Of a stretch of DNA of 64,000 nucleotides, positions 45,780 to 57,720 are shown piece after piece. The DNA is from Rhodamnia argentea (lineage: Eukaryota > Streptophyta > Magnoliopsida > Myrtales > Myrtaceae). Each line of letters opens with the position of its first letter. Within the stretch, counting starts at the first letter, position 1. A model generated the notes under the pieces. The model worked only from the letters and a program-made list of their open reading frames with translations, was not told the DNA's origin and searched no databases. The position numbers were made by a program, and so were the translations under genes. Location: positions 12,188,001-12,252,000 of the forward strand of contig NC_063157.1 of NCBI RefSeq assembly GCF_020921035.1. Direction: 5' to 3'.

Positions 45780-47430
45780 GTTGTTGCCATCTTTTCTTTT
45801 CCACTCCTCCACTGTTCTTCTCTTCGTTGTCATCTATTGTCCTAAACAAATAATTCTTGAGCATGGTAAATCAGTGTTCTCATAGTGCCCTTCAAACCAC
45901 CTGCCATGTGTTATTATGCGGAATGAAAAACATTTGGCAATTATGACTAAGGAGCACTTGAACTTGTGCTGAAGATGGTGTGGTTTCGCTAATTGATTTA
46001 CTATAAAGGTTAAAAGTGAAATGCGAAAGCAATAGGAATGTTGTTATGGCATAGGAATGTGTATTATATCACCAATCATACTTTTAAAGTATCGAATAGT
46101 CAAACATTTGTGTTCTCAATACCTTCGTCGGTTTATTCTCAAACTGTCGCATGGCAACTTGAGGACCTAACATCAAATTCCATGCTGATGAACTATGAGA
46201 CGTTGGATAAAAAAATGTGAGAAGTCAATCGATTTGAAAAAAATAATAACTCTGAGAAGTCGGGAAAACTTAGAGGGGTGAGGGTGGGGGCGTGTGAGTG
46301 AGGGAGTAGGGTTTCTCAACCTACACATAGCGCACATAATGTGCTTTGTAAGTTAGAATAGGATAGAACTAGACAAAAAAAAAATGTGAGAAGTCAAGAA
46401 AAACTAAAATAAAGGTGTTACAAAATTTCGAGCTGTGCATCTTACACGACATGAGATTTATCGGGCCCCAAGTTTATTGAGTGAAATAGTTTTCCCAATG
46501 TCCTGATACGAGTTACAAAATCATACATGCAAAAATATCTAACGGCGGACTTTTTTATTTTACAACATATGCGACTAATGGACACGATGGAGGGTCAAAA
46601 CACCTAGTATGGATGTTGACTAATCTCGTGATGGCGTTGCATTATAAGTTACCTTGATTCTTGGGGATTTGGCTATTGCTGTATACGCTCGGAGCCTTTG
46701 GCTTAGACGAGATGCGTAGATTGCAATCTCTTTTAGGCTCCATCTCTTTCGCGAAAAAATGAATGATTTGAAAAATATTTTCCTAAAAGTGATCGTTTAT
46801 ATTTCTTAAAATATGAAATTATTTTTTATTTATTCCTTTTCGTAAGTGATCGAGCAATCATTTTCTTGGAGTATGTCTTTCGAGTCACCGCGAAACAAAC
46901 ACCCTTTAGCCCCATGACCAAAATAGGAAGTGAAGAAGTATAGATCATAGTTTACGTAAGTATGACCAAGGCCCACTTAAGCCCTGGCAAGAGACATTGG
47001 TGGGTCAAAGTCTATAGAGCATCAGCCAGGGGAAGTGGAGTGGGGGCTTTTGCCAGAACCCGAGAAGGAAAGGACCATCTACCATGCACTGGCCTTAGGC
47101 CCCTAGTCTCGAGTGCATTGCATCCAAGGAGACATATCAACTTTGGGACTTGACAATATGGAGAAATCCTTGCATGACTTTTGAAATTTGTGAGGCTATT
47201 CAAAATTTTAGTGTTAACAAATTATGTGCGTCGCGGGACCGCGGGACTACGGGACTCACGTTACTAGACAATTTTAATCGAATGGGATCACATGCATCGG
47301 GGAACTTGCAAGAACTGTTCATAAAGTCGACATAAAAGAAGGTTGATCACTTCTAGTACCCACAAGCATCGTAGATCCATAGCATCCTCATTTGCACATA
47401 CCACCGTAGGAGCTCTGAATGGGTAGAGGT
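45780..47430. other. Intergenic; one degenerate MITE at about 46734-46912
   Basis: 46734-46912 runs from 'aggctccatctctttcgcg' to 'gcgaaacaaacaccc', a diverged copy of the 45551 element. Chance open frames elsewhere (for example 46038, 46962 and 47150, plus strand) show no family signatures. Confidence 0.45.
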
Positions 47431-48070
47431 GGTAAAATGGGTCTGAAACTCATATTTGACCCGTATTTCATGGTGATGGGTCATAAATGTGTTCCTTATG
47501 TTTTAAAAGTTGGTTATAAATGAGTTACTTAAAAATTTAATAGGTCCTAAATGGTTTTCAAATATTTCATAAATGGGTTAGCAAAGAAAACTATAAAAAA
47601 AAAAATTAGCAATAAATATATATATGTGCATAAGAAATATCATGAAAAATCTCAAATTGACAAACCTGTGATAAACAAAAGGTAAAAATCCTAAATCGGT
47701 ATACTCGTCAACCGCCACATGTCATCAAACTCAGCAATTTGATAGTTAAATTTAACAAAAACTAACGGAAGGTAAATTTATCACAAGCATACCTGTTTAG
47801 GGTAAATTTATCACAAATATATCAATTTTGATTTTTTTGTTGTTAAAAAAATAGTTTGGGGTAAATTTATCACGGGTATATCAATTTGGGGTTTTCCGTT
47901 GTATTAGCCCAATAACAATATAAGTCGGGTCGGTATGGGTCACTAGATTTGTATAGCATAAATATCAATCAAAACGGGTTACATGAGTCAAGATATGCTG
48001 AATTGTATTCAACCGACCCGGACTTGATTTGACCCACTCATTTGACACCTCTACAAATGGAGATATATGT
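47430..48070. repeat. Composite of two repeat families
   Basis: 47440-47590 and 47930-48060 carry 'gggtcataaatgtgtt' and 'tttgacccactcatttgaca' phrases of a dispersed family also near 3390, 25010, 50370 and 58000. It is split by 47640-47910, a copy of the 'gtgacaaatttaccc' element (compare 49026-49312). Confidence 0.6.
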
Positions 48071-48787
48071 TGAGTTTATGAGATATAATCGGATAGGAGA
48101 GGCCTTTTGAAGTGATTCATAAGTAAGATCCACACGAAATACTCAAACCACCTTTAGTGATCTCCACGAATTGGATTGGATCGTTAAAAAGGTAATGGAG
48201 GTGGTATCCTAAAAGCATGTAAGGAGCCGCATGTCCGAGCTCTCTCATCTAGACGATCACTTTTTGCTGCCTGTTAGATTGGCTAGGTGTCTAGTCCCTT
48301 CTCAAACCACATATCTACTAAAGAAGGTGTGGCTGTAATATCGTTTGCAACAACTTAGCCTACATAGTTCAAGTGAGTACTCAAAACATGAAAAATAAAA
48401 TAAACGAAATAGTAAAAACGAAAGACATAAGTCACACTTGTTGCCTAATTTATTTATTTTTTGGTTTGGTTTGGTTTGGTTCTATCATATCCTATTTTAT
48501 TTTACAAGCCAGTACGTTATGTGTTGTGCTGTGTGCGGATTGCGATACCATGTTCCCTCATTCACGTGTCACCACCCCCAACCCCCTAAGAAGGTAGGGG
48601 ATCGAATTGCCCACCATCTCATTCTAAGTGGGAAGGGCAGCGCAGATTCAGTTTTGATGAAGAATGTTCATGAAGGGAAAATCAGTTCAATCAAAACGTG
48701 GAGTTGAAAAAATTGTGAGAAGAAGTTTTCTTTTAACGTTGTAGAAATATCCCTACGCATTAGTTTTCTCCCCTTTCATATGTTTTT

Positions 48788-49312
48788 GGGTTAATACCAC
48801 AAAAAACCCCAAACTGGTACATCTGTGACAAATTTACTCAAAACTATTTTTTTAACCACGAAAAATCTCAAAGTGGTACACTTGTGACATATTTACCATA
48901 AACTATTTTTTTATAATTAAAAACCTTAAACTGGTACACCAGTGACAAATTTACCCAAAACTAATTTTTTGACCATAAAAAATTCAAAATTGATATATAT
49001 GCGACAAATTTACCATTCATTAAATTGGGTTAATATCACAAAAAAATCTCAAATTGATACACCTGTGACAAACATAGGGTGAAAACCCTAAAGTGGTACA
49101 CCCATGAATTGTCATGTGCTATTTAACTTTGCAGTTTGAATGTTAAATTTAATGAAAACTAACAAAGGGAAAATTTATCACTAGTGTATCGGTTTGGAGT
49201 AAATTTGTCATAAATGTACCAATTTGAATTTTTTCGTCTTCAAAAAAATAGTTTAGGGTAAATTTGTCACTGGTGTACCGGTTTAGGGTTTTCCATGATA
49301 ATAACCTGTTGT
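48788..49312. mobile_element. Inverted-repeat element, 'ctggtacacctgtgac' family
   Basis: Termini GGTTAATACCACAAAAAACC and, reversed, GGTTATTATCATGGAAAACC. Interior direct repeats of 'aactggtacacctgtgac' with 'aaatttacc'. 49026-49312 looks like one complete unit and 48788-49025 a second partial unit. Absent from the matching place in copy B (about 54685). Confidence 0.75.
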
Positions 49313-49837
49313 TTTTTTTTTTTTTTCATTTCTTTTAGCAATGAAGGGGAAAGAGATATTTCCTTCAAAATACAAGATGAGAATATATTTTTACCTTTTA
49401 AAAGTCATGTGTATGGCACATGCTAACGGGGAATATAATCAAAGGTCAACTGTTACAACCAAATGAAAGTTTAGGAGGCATCGTGTAATGACTGAATGTT
49501 TTGGGGCAAACATGAATTACCCCAAAGTTCATGGGACTTGAGTGTAAGTTCGTTTTATCTAATTTAACAAATTTATTTGACTGTGAATAAAATAAATAAG
49601 ATAATTCGTTTCTCCCTAAATTTTGTCAAACTACGATAAAAAAAAAAATTTCTTGAGTAATACGATTCATAACCTAGTTGATATCATTTCTTTGTTTGAC
49701 CAAATATTTTAACTCAATGAATCGGCAAAACTTTTAGGAAAAAAAACTTGCAACTAATTTCAATTATATATTTACGTTTCATTCATTATTATTTTATCCT
49801 CTTAAATCCACTTAATTATAGCTTGTATAATCTAAAA

Positions 49838-50073
49838 TAGGAAAAGTGTTAGAAAAGTTATAAACCTTTTGCAATTGTGTCGTTTTGTACCCCGGCGAGG
49901 CGGGCCGGTACCGACCGGATATCCACGTAGAAATTTTCCGAGCTAAATTAGCCGGAAGAACTAAATTGGCTATATGTGAAAATGTTTAGAACTAAATAAT
50001 TGGCATCATTAAAAGGTTTAGAACTAAATTGATACAAATGCAAAAGGTTTAGGACTTTTTCGACACTTTTCTC
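49838..50073. mobile_element. MULE-like MITE with 9-bp duplication and empty site
   Basis: 236 bp between AATCTAAAA (49829-49837) and AATCTAAAA (50074-50082). Termini TAGGAAAAGTGT and, reversed, GAGAAAAGTGTC. Copy B has the uninterrupted equivalent of the target ('catataaaaacat') at about 55173-55185. Same family as 28386-28981. Confidence 0.85.
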
Positions 50074-51559
50074 AATCTAAAACATATTTCTTAATAAGAA
50101 AACAGAAAAAAATGGCCCAAAGCCATTTAACGTGAAATGGTCTAACATAATGGATGTTTAGAAGTTCATAAGCCCTAATCTATTAATTTATTGTTCAGTA
50201 GCTTTTATGATCAATCTTACAGCTCAAATAGGATTTAGTTAATGGTTAAGAAGAGATGATCTCAAGTTTTAATTTACCATTAGAAATTGAACCACAAATA
50301 TCATTCCAAAAAGATTTATATATTTTAGATCCGTCAAACGAGTGAACCGGATCGGGTCTAGGTTTGGTCATAAATGGCCATATCCAAATAGACTCTTTTA
50401 ACCCGTTTATGATCTATTTATTATATGATCTAAAAAAAAAACAATAAAGTCGAATTTTGAAGAAGCTAGTGGTTTCCAGAATTCTCGTTTTTCTACTTTT
50501 TGTATTTTACGTGAGTTTCACCTAAGTTTAAAATTCTGGACTTTCAAGCCACGTTATGTACATCCGATATGACAAAAATTATACTTGATCTTTTCTATGC
50601 TTAATGTACAAGAACTCCAAGTACCATACACGTAAAAATCATCGACACTAAGAATTTCTTGGCGAATAAAAACAAATATACGAGTACGTTCGCCAATCAA
50701 TGCTCGCGCAACACACGGGCCAAATAATCAATTCTTTTCCTAATTTTGGCATCTTCCTTTTGCGCAAAATGATATTTTCGGGATATAGTCCTGTCGCGAC
50801 CTTGCTTTCAAAATTAGATGTCAACAAATCCCCACGGTCCATCCGCTCAAACGCGAACCGCAACATCACGGGCGTGTCTATTTCTTTGAGCATTCGATTC
50901 GGCGACAAAAACGCAAAGTCGGATCAGACCAAGGTCTATGATTTGTCCCGTCCAGCAGCGACATATCTAATGACCTAAATTTCCACTTTGTTTGAGGACC
51001 ACTTGATGGGGACATTACGAGTCGCTGACGTGGCATCTTTAATCATAATCTCCTTTATTCCCCGTCGTCTAATTAGATGGAGAGGGTGACCAAATTCATA
51101 TGATAATTTCTTTTTCGTTTTCGGTTCCTAATCCGACGAACTTTCCTGTTATTGATGGATCCGTGTAGAAGCCACCCACGCCTTCTTTTATTCCTCACTT
51201 TCGAATTGTTTGATAATCGATTCGGCGCATGTCGACACTCTTGCGAGAGCTTTTCTTATTAGAATATATAGATATCAAATCACGCATTTATTTATCACGA
51301 ACAATTGACAGTAATTTCCACAAAATCTCACGTGATATCAAAGCCAGGAGTCTTCGAGTTCGAATTTTTTTAGAGCCTCTATTTATCCTCTCAAGGTCCA
51401 ATATTTTTCATGAGGATAATATGATCACACATTCATTTCATAATCTAAAATTTTAAAATATCAACGTCCGCGAGACTTTTGACTGTGATTTCCTTGAAAT
51501 TCATGGAGGTCGTTGATCGTTGGCGCCTACTCCAATAACTTTGTTGCGTGCCATAGTGG

Positions 51560-51833
51560 GAACGTGGGACTTGGAAAGAGGCCTACAATGATCCTTTCGT
51601 CTGTCAATGTGTAAAGGCAATGTGTTCACTTGCAAATGATTCTTTAATGAAAAAAAAAAGCTAAATTTGCCACTTTTGACTACATTGGTATTTTATACCT
51701 TGGGTTCATGGATTTACACGAATTAGTCTAAGAGGAAGCTAGCCAAAACCCACTAAGTGGGGGCTCAAAATATGAATAGAATTCAGCTTATCTTCCTTTA
51801 TGGATACAATGTATCAAAAATAAATAAATATCA
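51560..51833. other. Short intergenic, no supported gene
   Basis: AT-rich with an A run at 51650-51659. Nothing recognisable. Confidence 0.4.
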
Positions 51834-51842
51834 TTTATAGTA

Positions 51843-52543
51843 GAGAAAATTCCAAGTAAGGGCTTGAAGTGTCTTCAATTTCATAAATATGCCTAAAGTG
51901 AACCTTATTCCAAAAAAATAGCCTGAAGTGCTTTCATTTTTTCAAATAAGAGTCTGAAGTGAATATTGTTTCAAATAAGAATTCGAAGTGGCCACGAAGT
52001 CTTAAAAAATGGCTTGATCACAAGTGTATTTTCGTCATTTTCCTTTTTTGATTTTTATTTTTATTTTTTAAGAATTAAAAAAATACACACATAGGCGGGG
52101 CCCCCACCATCGGTGGGACGTTGTCTAGGGCCAGCATGCCCTCGTCTCGCGGTCTTCGGTGTCGTTTTGGTCAGGGCGAGGGCCGGCGACCCTCTCTCGG
52201 TTTCGCCTGCGGTTGGCGGGGTCACAGGCCCTTGCCAAGGCACTGGCGACCCCATTGGCCTTAGCCGACACCCTACCGGCGGTGGAGCGGCGGCCATAGG
52301 TGGGAGGGTATGTGTGTGTTCTCTTTTTTTTTCAATTTTTTTAAATTTTACAAAAAAAAAATTCAAAAGGGGGAAATGACGAAAATACCCTTTATGGCAG
52401 GCCCTTTTTTGAGACTCCATGGCCATTTCGGGCTCTTATTTGAAATTATTATGCCATTTCGGGTCTTTATTTGAAACAAAGTTCACTTCATGCCCTTGTT
52501 TGAGAAAATGAGAGCATTTCAGGCATTTATTTGGAATTTTTCC
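51843..52543. mobile_element. MULE-like MITE with GC-rich core
   Basis: 701 bp between TTTATAGTA (51834-51842) and TTTATAATA (52544-52552), a 9-bp duplication with one mismatch. Termini GAGAAAATTCCAAGTAAGG and, reversed, GGAAAAATTCCAAATAAAT. Arms (51850-52010 and 52380-52540) are inverse and built of units such as 'gcctgaagtgctttcatttt'. The core 52090-52315 is strongly GC-rich and gives chance open frames on both strands. No transposase. Confidence 0.85.
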
Positions 52544-52552
52544 TTTATAATA

Positions 52553-54544
52553 TTAAAATTAGAAGAATGTTAATAGAACTAGGAAAATTTTAAGAAAAAA
52601 GAAAAATGGTGAAAATTTAAATATACTTGATGAATAATCAATTTTTGCCATTTGAGTTTTTTTTTTTCATCATAGAGGCTTTCTCCCCTTTCTGTTTAAT
52701 TTTTGTTTATTCTTGTCCTTCAAATATTAATCAAATTACAACACATCCATATTGTTTAATGTAATTGATACATATATTTTTGTCTATCATCAGTATTTTG
52801 GTCAAATTAGTTTGGGAAATGGTATTTCAACAACCAAAAAACTCTCTTCCACAACCTTATCTTATTTTATACTATGATTGAACTAATCTTCCCTCAACAA
52901 AAGTACCTCTAAGATTTAACTTTTTTCTTTCTTCATGGCAAAAAACGTAGTTCCATTTTTCTTTTCACTCTAGCTCCGCTTATTTTTTGAAAAATAAGTT
53001 ATTCGAAAAATATTTTCCTAGAAATAATCTCTTATAACATTTGCAATAGATAGTCAATAGAAAATATTTTCATTATCGACAACACTTTATATCTAAATAT
53101 TTTCGTAGAGGGTAAAAATATCTTTCGCTCTTTCATTTTTATAAATATCTGAGACGATCATTTCGTAAAAAAATATTTCCTACATCAGTCATTTTTCACG
53201 AAATAATCGTACGTTTATTTTTGTATCTTTGACACTTCTTTTGTTTTGTTTATATGGTTTTTGACTCCTTCAGCAATAACCTTTAGCTTCTTCTTTTTCC
53301 ATCTTAAGTTTTCACCTCTTATGAAGTCTAAAATTGAAAAAAATACATAAAAAGAAATAGCAAAATGAAGGGATTCTATGTAACCAAAAATTAAATAACA
53401 TTGAGAAATGAAAAGTAGGGAATAAGTGCATAGTTCTAAAACTTGTTGCAAAAATGTAATTGAATTTTAAAACTTTCAAAATTGCAATTAAATTTTTAAA
53501 ACTCGTCAAATTGACTAATTAAATCTATCCATCAACTCCATTCAACTAGTAAAAGATGCTGAAAAGACTTTTTTTTTTTTCATAAGGGCACATAGCCCCA
53601 ACGTGGCTTTGTTTACTATTTTGTTTTAAGATAGAGGCGCTAATGTGGCATGTTAATTCTTCCATGGTCAAGCATCTTCTTCTTCCTTCGAGCTCGAGCT
53701 CTACCACGGCTGGGTACTTTGAGCTCGAAAGCCACGGTGACCACGATTTTCAAGCTTTTGGGCTCGAGTGGACACAGTCGCCATGAGCTTCGAAACCAAA
53801 TTCGGTCATGACAGCCGCAAACTTCGAGCTTAATTGGCCAACGGCCATGGTCACGACCTTCGAAGCCAGATCTGGCCATGACAGCCATGAGCTTCGAATC
53901 CAAATCTGGCTACTTTGGCCGCAAATTTCCCTTAATAAGCACGGGATCGGGCTTGGCATTCACATAAGAGCGGCATGAACTGATTTTCATAAAGTCGAAA
54001 AGGAGGGTTGGGCCGTTTCGGCGGTGCATGGTGACCAAGTTTTTCGCTTTTTCTTGAGATACCGAATTCACAAATTAGCTTGACTTTTATTCATAATACA
54101 GATAGAATTCACTTACTTATAACTGTGAAAATAATTTAAGTCATAGAAAAATAATGGAAAGCTAGACAACTTAAAAAAAAAAAGGTATCTTATTGCTGTA
54201 TAAATTATTTTTAATTTGAGCAACAGTTATTTGATTAAGTGAATAAGTTGTACTCAATAAGAACGTTTCTAATGGAAAAATAAAGTAAAAATAGAACTAA
54301 AACTATATAAATGACACATCGTCTTAAAAGAAAAATTCTAAAAGTTATATATTACAGGAGAATTGTTATAGCTTATTCAACTAAATTAATAATTTGCACC
54401 TACTTAATATATTAGCTTCAATTTTCTAAAAAGTAAGTTTAATACGACATATCATACCTTATATACTTGTTGGTAGTTCAATGTGTGTTCTGAATTGTCT
54501 ATGTTAAATTTAAGTGAACTATGAAAAGAGTAAAATTTACCTTC
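52553..54544. other. Intergenic between duplicated blocks
   Basis: 52968-53215 is a degenerate 'gctccgtttgttt'-family MITE ('tagctccgcttattttttg' to 'aatcgtacgtttattt'). 53700-53935 is a degenerate short tandem repeat with period near 60 bp ('catgagcttcgaaaccaaa', 'catgagcttcgaatccaaat', 'gacagcc'). The remainder is AT-rich without a supported gene. Confidence 0.5.
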
Positions 54545-54549
54545 GACAT

Positions 54550-56520
54550 CGTTCTTCGATGGTGATGATCGTTAAGGCAAATTAGTTCAATCAAAATACA
54601 GAGTTTGAGTAAATTGTGGATGAAAATATGTTGGTGTGGAAATATCGTTGCCCTTTAATTCTCTCCCATATTCTATATTTTCCATTCTTTTAAGGAAATT
54701 ATGATAAAAGAGATATTTCCTTCAAAAACTGAGATGAAAAATGTACTTTTACCTCATAAAAGTTAAATTCACCACACGTACTAAAGAAAAAAAAACAATG
54801 GAGGATTAATTGAAGCAATGAAATGAAAGTTTACAGGCCATTGCGTAACGGTTAAAAGTTCAGAGGCAAACATGTATTACCCTTGTAAATATAGAATTCA
54901 ACCAAATCTATCTGACCAAAAATTAATAATGTAATTTATTTCTCATTAAGACTTGTTCGAATGAAATACATTCTCGAACAATATAATGTTTTAGTTAAAT
55001 GATATGCTTTCTTAATTTGACCAAATGTTTAGCTAACAATGAGGCAAACGATGTAGTTTTATATAATCCAGCAACAGTTTAAATAAATAAATTTACGACT
55101 TATTTGAAATAAATATTTATAATTTATATACTTTTATCTGCTTATTTAGAAATCACTTAATTATAGCTTATATCATATAAAAACATGTTCCTTCAGAAGA
55201 AAATTATTGTAGACCCATTTAATTTGAAATTGATTTAAATAAAAATAGATACGAGAGAAGAAGCTCATAAGCCTGGTTTCGTTTGTTTCACGACGAATGA
55301 ATGATTTTGAGCTTCATTTTTCAAAAAATGATCTCTTTCAAAAAATGAATGAACGAAAAAAAATATTTTGATCACCTACGAGAAATTTAGATAAAATTGC
55401 CGTTGACATTGAAATGACTTTTTATTGGTTGATCACTTTAAGGGATAGAAGCGATCATTTTTAGTAAAGTATTTTCCCTTCATGAAGCAAACGGAGCCAA
55501 TCTATTATTTTAGTGTCCCACTGCTCTTGTTTTCGACGTTCCAATTCAAATAGAACTTAGATAATGGATAAGGAGAGACGGCCTCAAGTTTCAATTTAAC
55601 AACTCGAGATTAAACGAACATATCATTCAAAGAATACGACCCTGAGTAAAGAAATCAACATAACGATGAAGTTGAATTATGAAGAATCAATGGAATTAGA
55701 ATCCTTCTTTTCTACTTTTTCTACTTTACATCTATTTTATCCAGTTTTTTTTTTTTATAATTTAATGGCACACTATCTATGTCCGATTTGATAAAACTTC
55801 ACTTGGTCTTTTCAATGCTCAATGTATAAGAACTCAAAAGAATCAATTCGCTTTTTTTTTTTTCTCTAATTTTGGTTCCTTCCTTGTGCACAACAATGAT
55901 ATTTTTTTTACGGGGCATAGTCCCCGCACCTCCATCCCCCTCAACGTGAACCGCAACATCATGAACATGTCCCATTTGTTTAAGCACTCGATTCGGCACG
56001 TGCGTACACACGCACACACAAAGCCGTATCTGGCAAAATCTACGATATGTTCGGTCCCACAGCGACATATTTGATGACCTTAGTCTAAATAAATTCGCCC
56101 TTTATTTGAGAACCAATTTGCTTGGATAAGATGTTACACGTCGTCGCTGACGTGGACGTGGCATCTTTAATCATAACCTCTTTCATTCCCCGGTCCAGGG
56201 TGTGCGTCCAAATTCGCACGACCGCAATAATAATAATTTCATAACTTTTAGGTTCCTTTCCTAGTCCAAAGAACTTTACTTACTATTGATGGATCCGTGT
56301 AGAAACCACTCACGCCTTCTCTCATTCCTCGCTTTTGAATTTTGTTTGTTTTCGTCGATTTGGCACGTGTCGAGACTCTTGCGAGAGCCAAGATGCTAGG
56401 AGTATGTGGCCAGTACGTGGGACTTTGACTGCGCTGTCCTTTGAAATTTGTGGCGGAGGTTCATCGCTGGCCCCTACTCCAATAATTTGTGTCGCGTCGT
56501 GTGGACGGAGGGACTTTGGA
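54550..56520. repeat. Diverged duplicated block, copy B
   Basis: Collinear with 48640-51560 in the same orientation, without the three inserts of copy A but with its own insert at 55275-55497. The final part, near 56160-56520, keeps 'cgctgacgtgg', 'cgtggcatctttaatcataa' and 'gatccgtgtagaa', also found at 51026, 51031 and 51159. Confidence 0.8.
55275..55497. mobile_element. 'gtttgtttc' MITE in copy B, with empty site in copy A
   Basis: The element starts after CATAA with GCCTGGTTTCGTTTGTTTC and ends GAAGCAAACGGAGCC before AATCTATTA. Copy A reads straight through as CATAAGCCCTAATCTATTA at about 50170-50188. Confidence 0.8.
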
Positions 56521-57089
56521 CGAGGTGGGTCGGGGCGGCTCCACCGGGTCAATGTGGTGAGACGGTGGCTTCTTCACCCCAACTAAAGCTCAGCCAGACG
56601 ATTGAAATTTTCGATCGCACCGTAGGGATCGCTCCATCGCCGCGGCAGCAACCCCGAATGCGAGCTGGCGTAAAATCGAAGCAGCCCCCGGTGTCCGGTC
56701 ACGAAAGAAGTAGGGTTTCTTGAGATCTAGGAGCGAGACCGCGGAATTCGAACATGTGAATGGAAAGGGGGCTCCGAACCATTTTGGGGGCAAGTCTTAG
56801 CAGACTCGATCAGCCGCGCGGGTGGTGACCCATCTCTGCTCTACGATTTCTTCGTTCGAGTCATGTGTGTGGTTTCTCCGGTAGACATTGGGCTTGACAA
56901 TAGTGTAATATAAAGGACAATCAAGATCTGTCCTATGTAGGGCTTAGAATGTAAATGCCAAATTTAGTACGTGAAATTCGACCAAAAAAAAAAAAATTTA
57001 GTACGTGAAAGGATTACGGCTTGGGGTGGAGCGGGTCATGGGGTTAAAGAACAACTAGCTAGATTATGGTAAATATACTACTATCAACA
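56521..57089. other. Intergenic, no supported gene
   Basis: 56450-56800 is moderately GC-rich with chance frames on both strands (for example 56448, plus). An A run lies at 56982-56995. No family recognised. Confidence 0.4.
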
Positions 57090-57098
57090 CTTCCCTAT

Positions 57099-57711
57099 AC
57101 GAAAATTACGAAAAAAATCCTAAACCTATTGCAAAAATTATGTCTGTACAGTCCCGAACTTTTTTTTTTCGGCCAATTCAATCTTAAACATTTTACATTT
57201 GTGCTAATTCAATCTATCTGACCAACTTTGGTCGGCCGACGCCGACGTGGAAGATGACGTGATAAGTTTTAATAATATTTTAACTATTTTTTGAATTATT
57301 TTTTCATTTTTTTTCCTTCTTCATCTAGTCAAGGGAGAAGAAGAAGAGAGGGTCGGTGAGGGCTGAGATCTCACCCTCGTCGGCCCTCTTCGACAACAAT
57401 CGGCTAGAGGAGGGAAGGAGAAGGGGAAAAAAAAAAAGAGAATAGGAAAAAATAAATAAAAAAATTGAAAACATTTATTTAAAAATTATTTAAAATTGTC
57501 TTGTTAGCGTCAGCAGTGAGCGCCCACGTTAGTACCGGCTTGTCAAAGTTAAAGCGAGTGTATTAAATTAGCATCAATGCAAAATGTTTATGAATGAATT
57601 GGTACAAAATATAAAAAGTTTATGATTGAATTTTCTAAAAATAATTTATAATTGAATTGGCACAATTGTAATAGATTTATGATTTATTTATTTATTTTTT
57701 ATAATTTTCGC
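57099..57711. mobile_element. MULE-like MITE with 9-bp duplication
   Basis: 613 bp between CTTCCCTAT (57090-57098) and CTTTCCTAT (57712-57720), one mismatch. Termini ACGAAAATTACGAAAA and, reversed, GCGAAAATTATAAAAA. Arms carry 'tcctaaacctattgcaaa' and inverse phrases. The core 57340-57420 is GC-richer ('ggtcggtgagggctgag'). Confidence 0.8.
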
Positions 57712-57720
57712 CTTTCCTAT

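Larger units (their letters stand above)
48640..51560. repeat. Diverged duplicated block, copy A
   Basis: Aligns in order with 54550-56520: 'agttcaatcaaaa' (48690 / 54578), 'gagatatttccttcaaaa' (49350 / 54708), 'cacttaattatagctt' (49810 / 55145), 'gtgaaccgcaacatcat'-like (50855 / 55945) and 'tactccaataa' (51528 / 56477). Copy A carries extra inserts at 48788-49312, 49838-50073 and about 51255-51465. No gene is recognised in either copy. Confidence 0.8.

Noticed and set aside
51333-51400. Second B-box-like motif (GAGTTCGAATTT) inside the insert of copy A
   Set aside because: No A box at suitable distance, no A tail and no target duplication found.
52113-52379. 88-codon plus-strand frame and 121-codon minus-strand frame
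   Set aside because: Both lie in the GC-rich core of the MITE at 51843-52543 and have low-complexity Gly/Pro/Ala composition.
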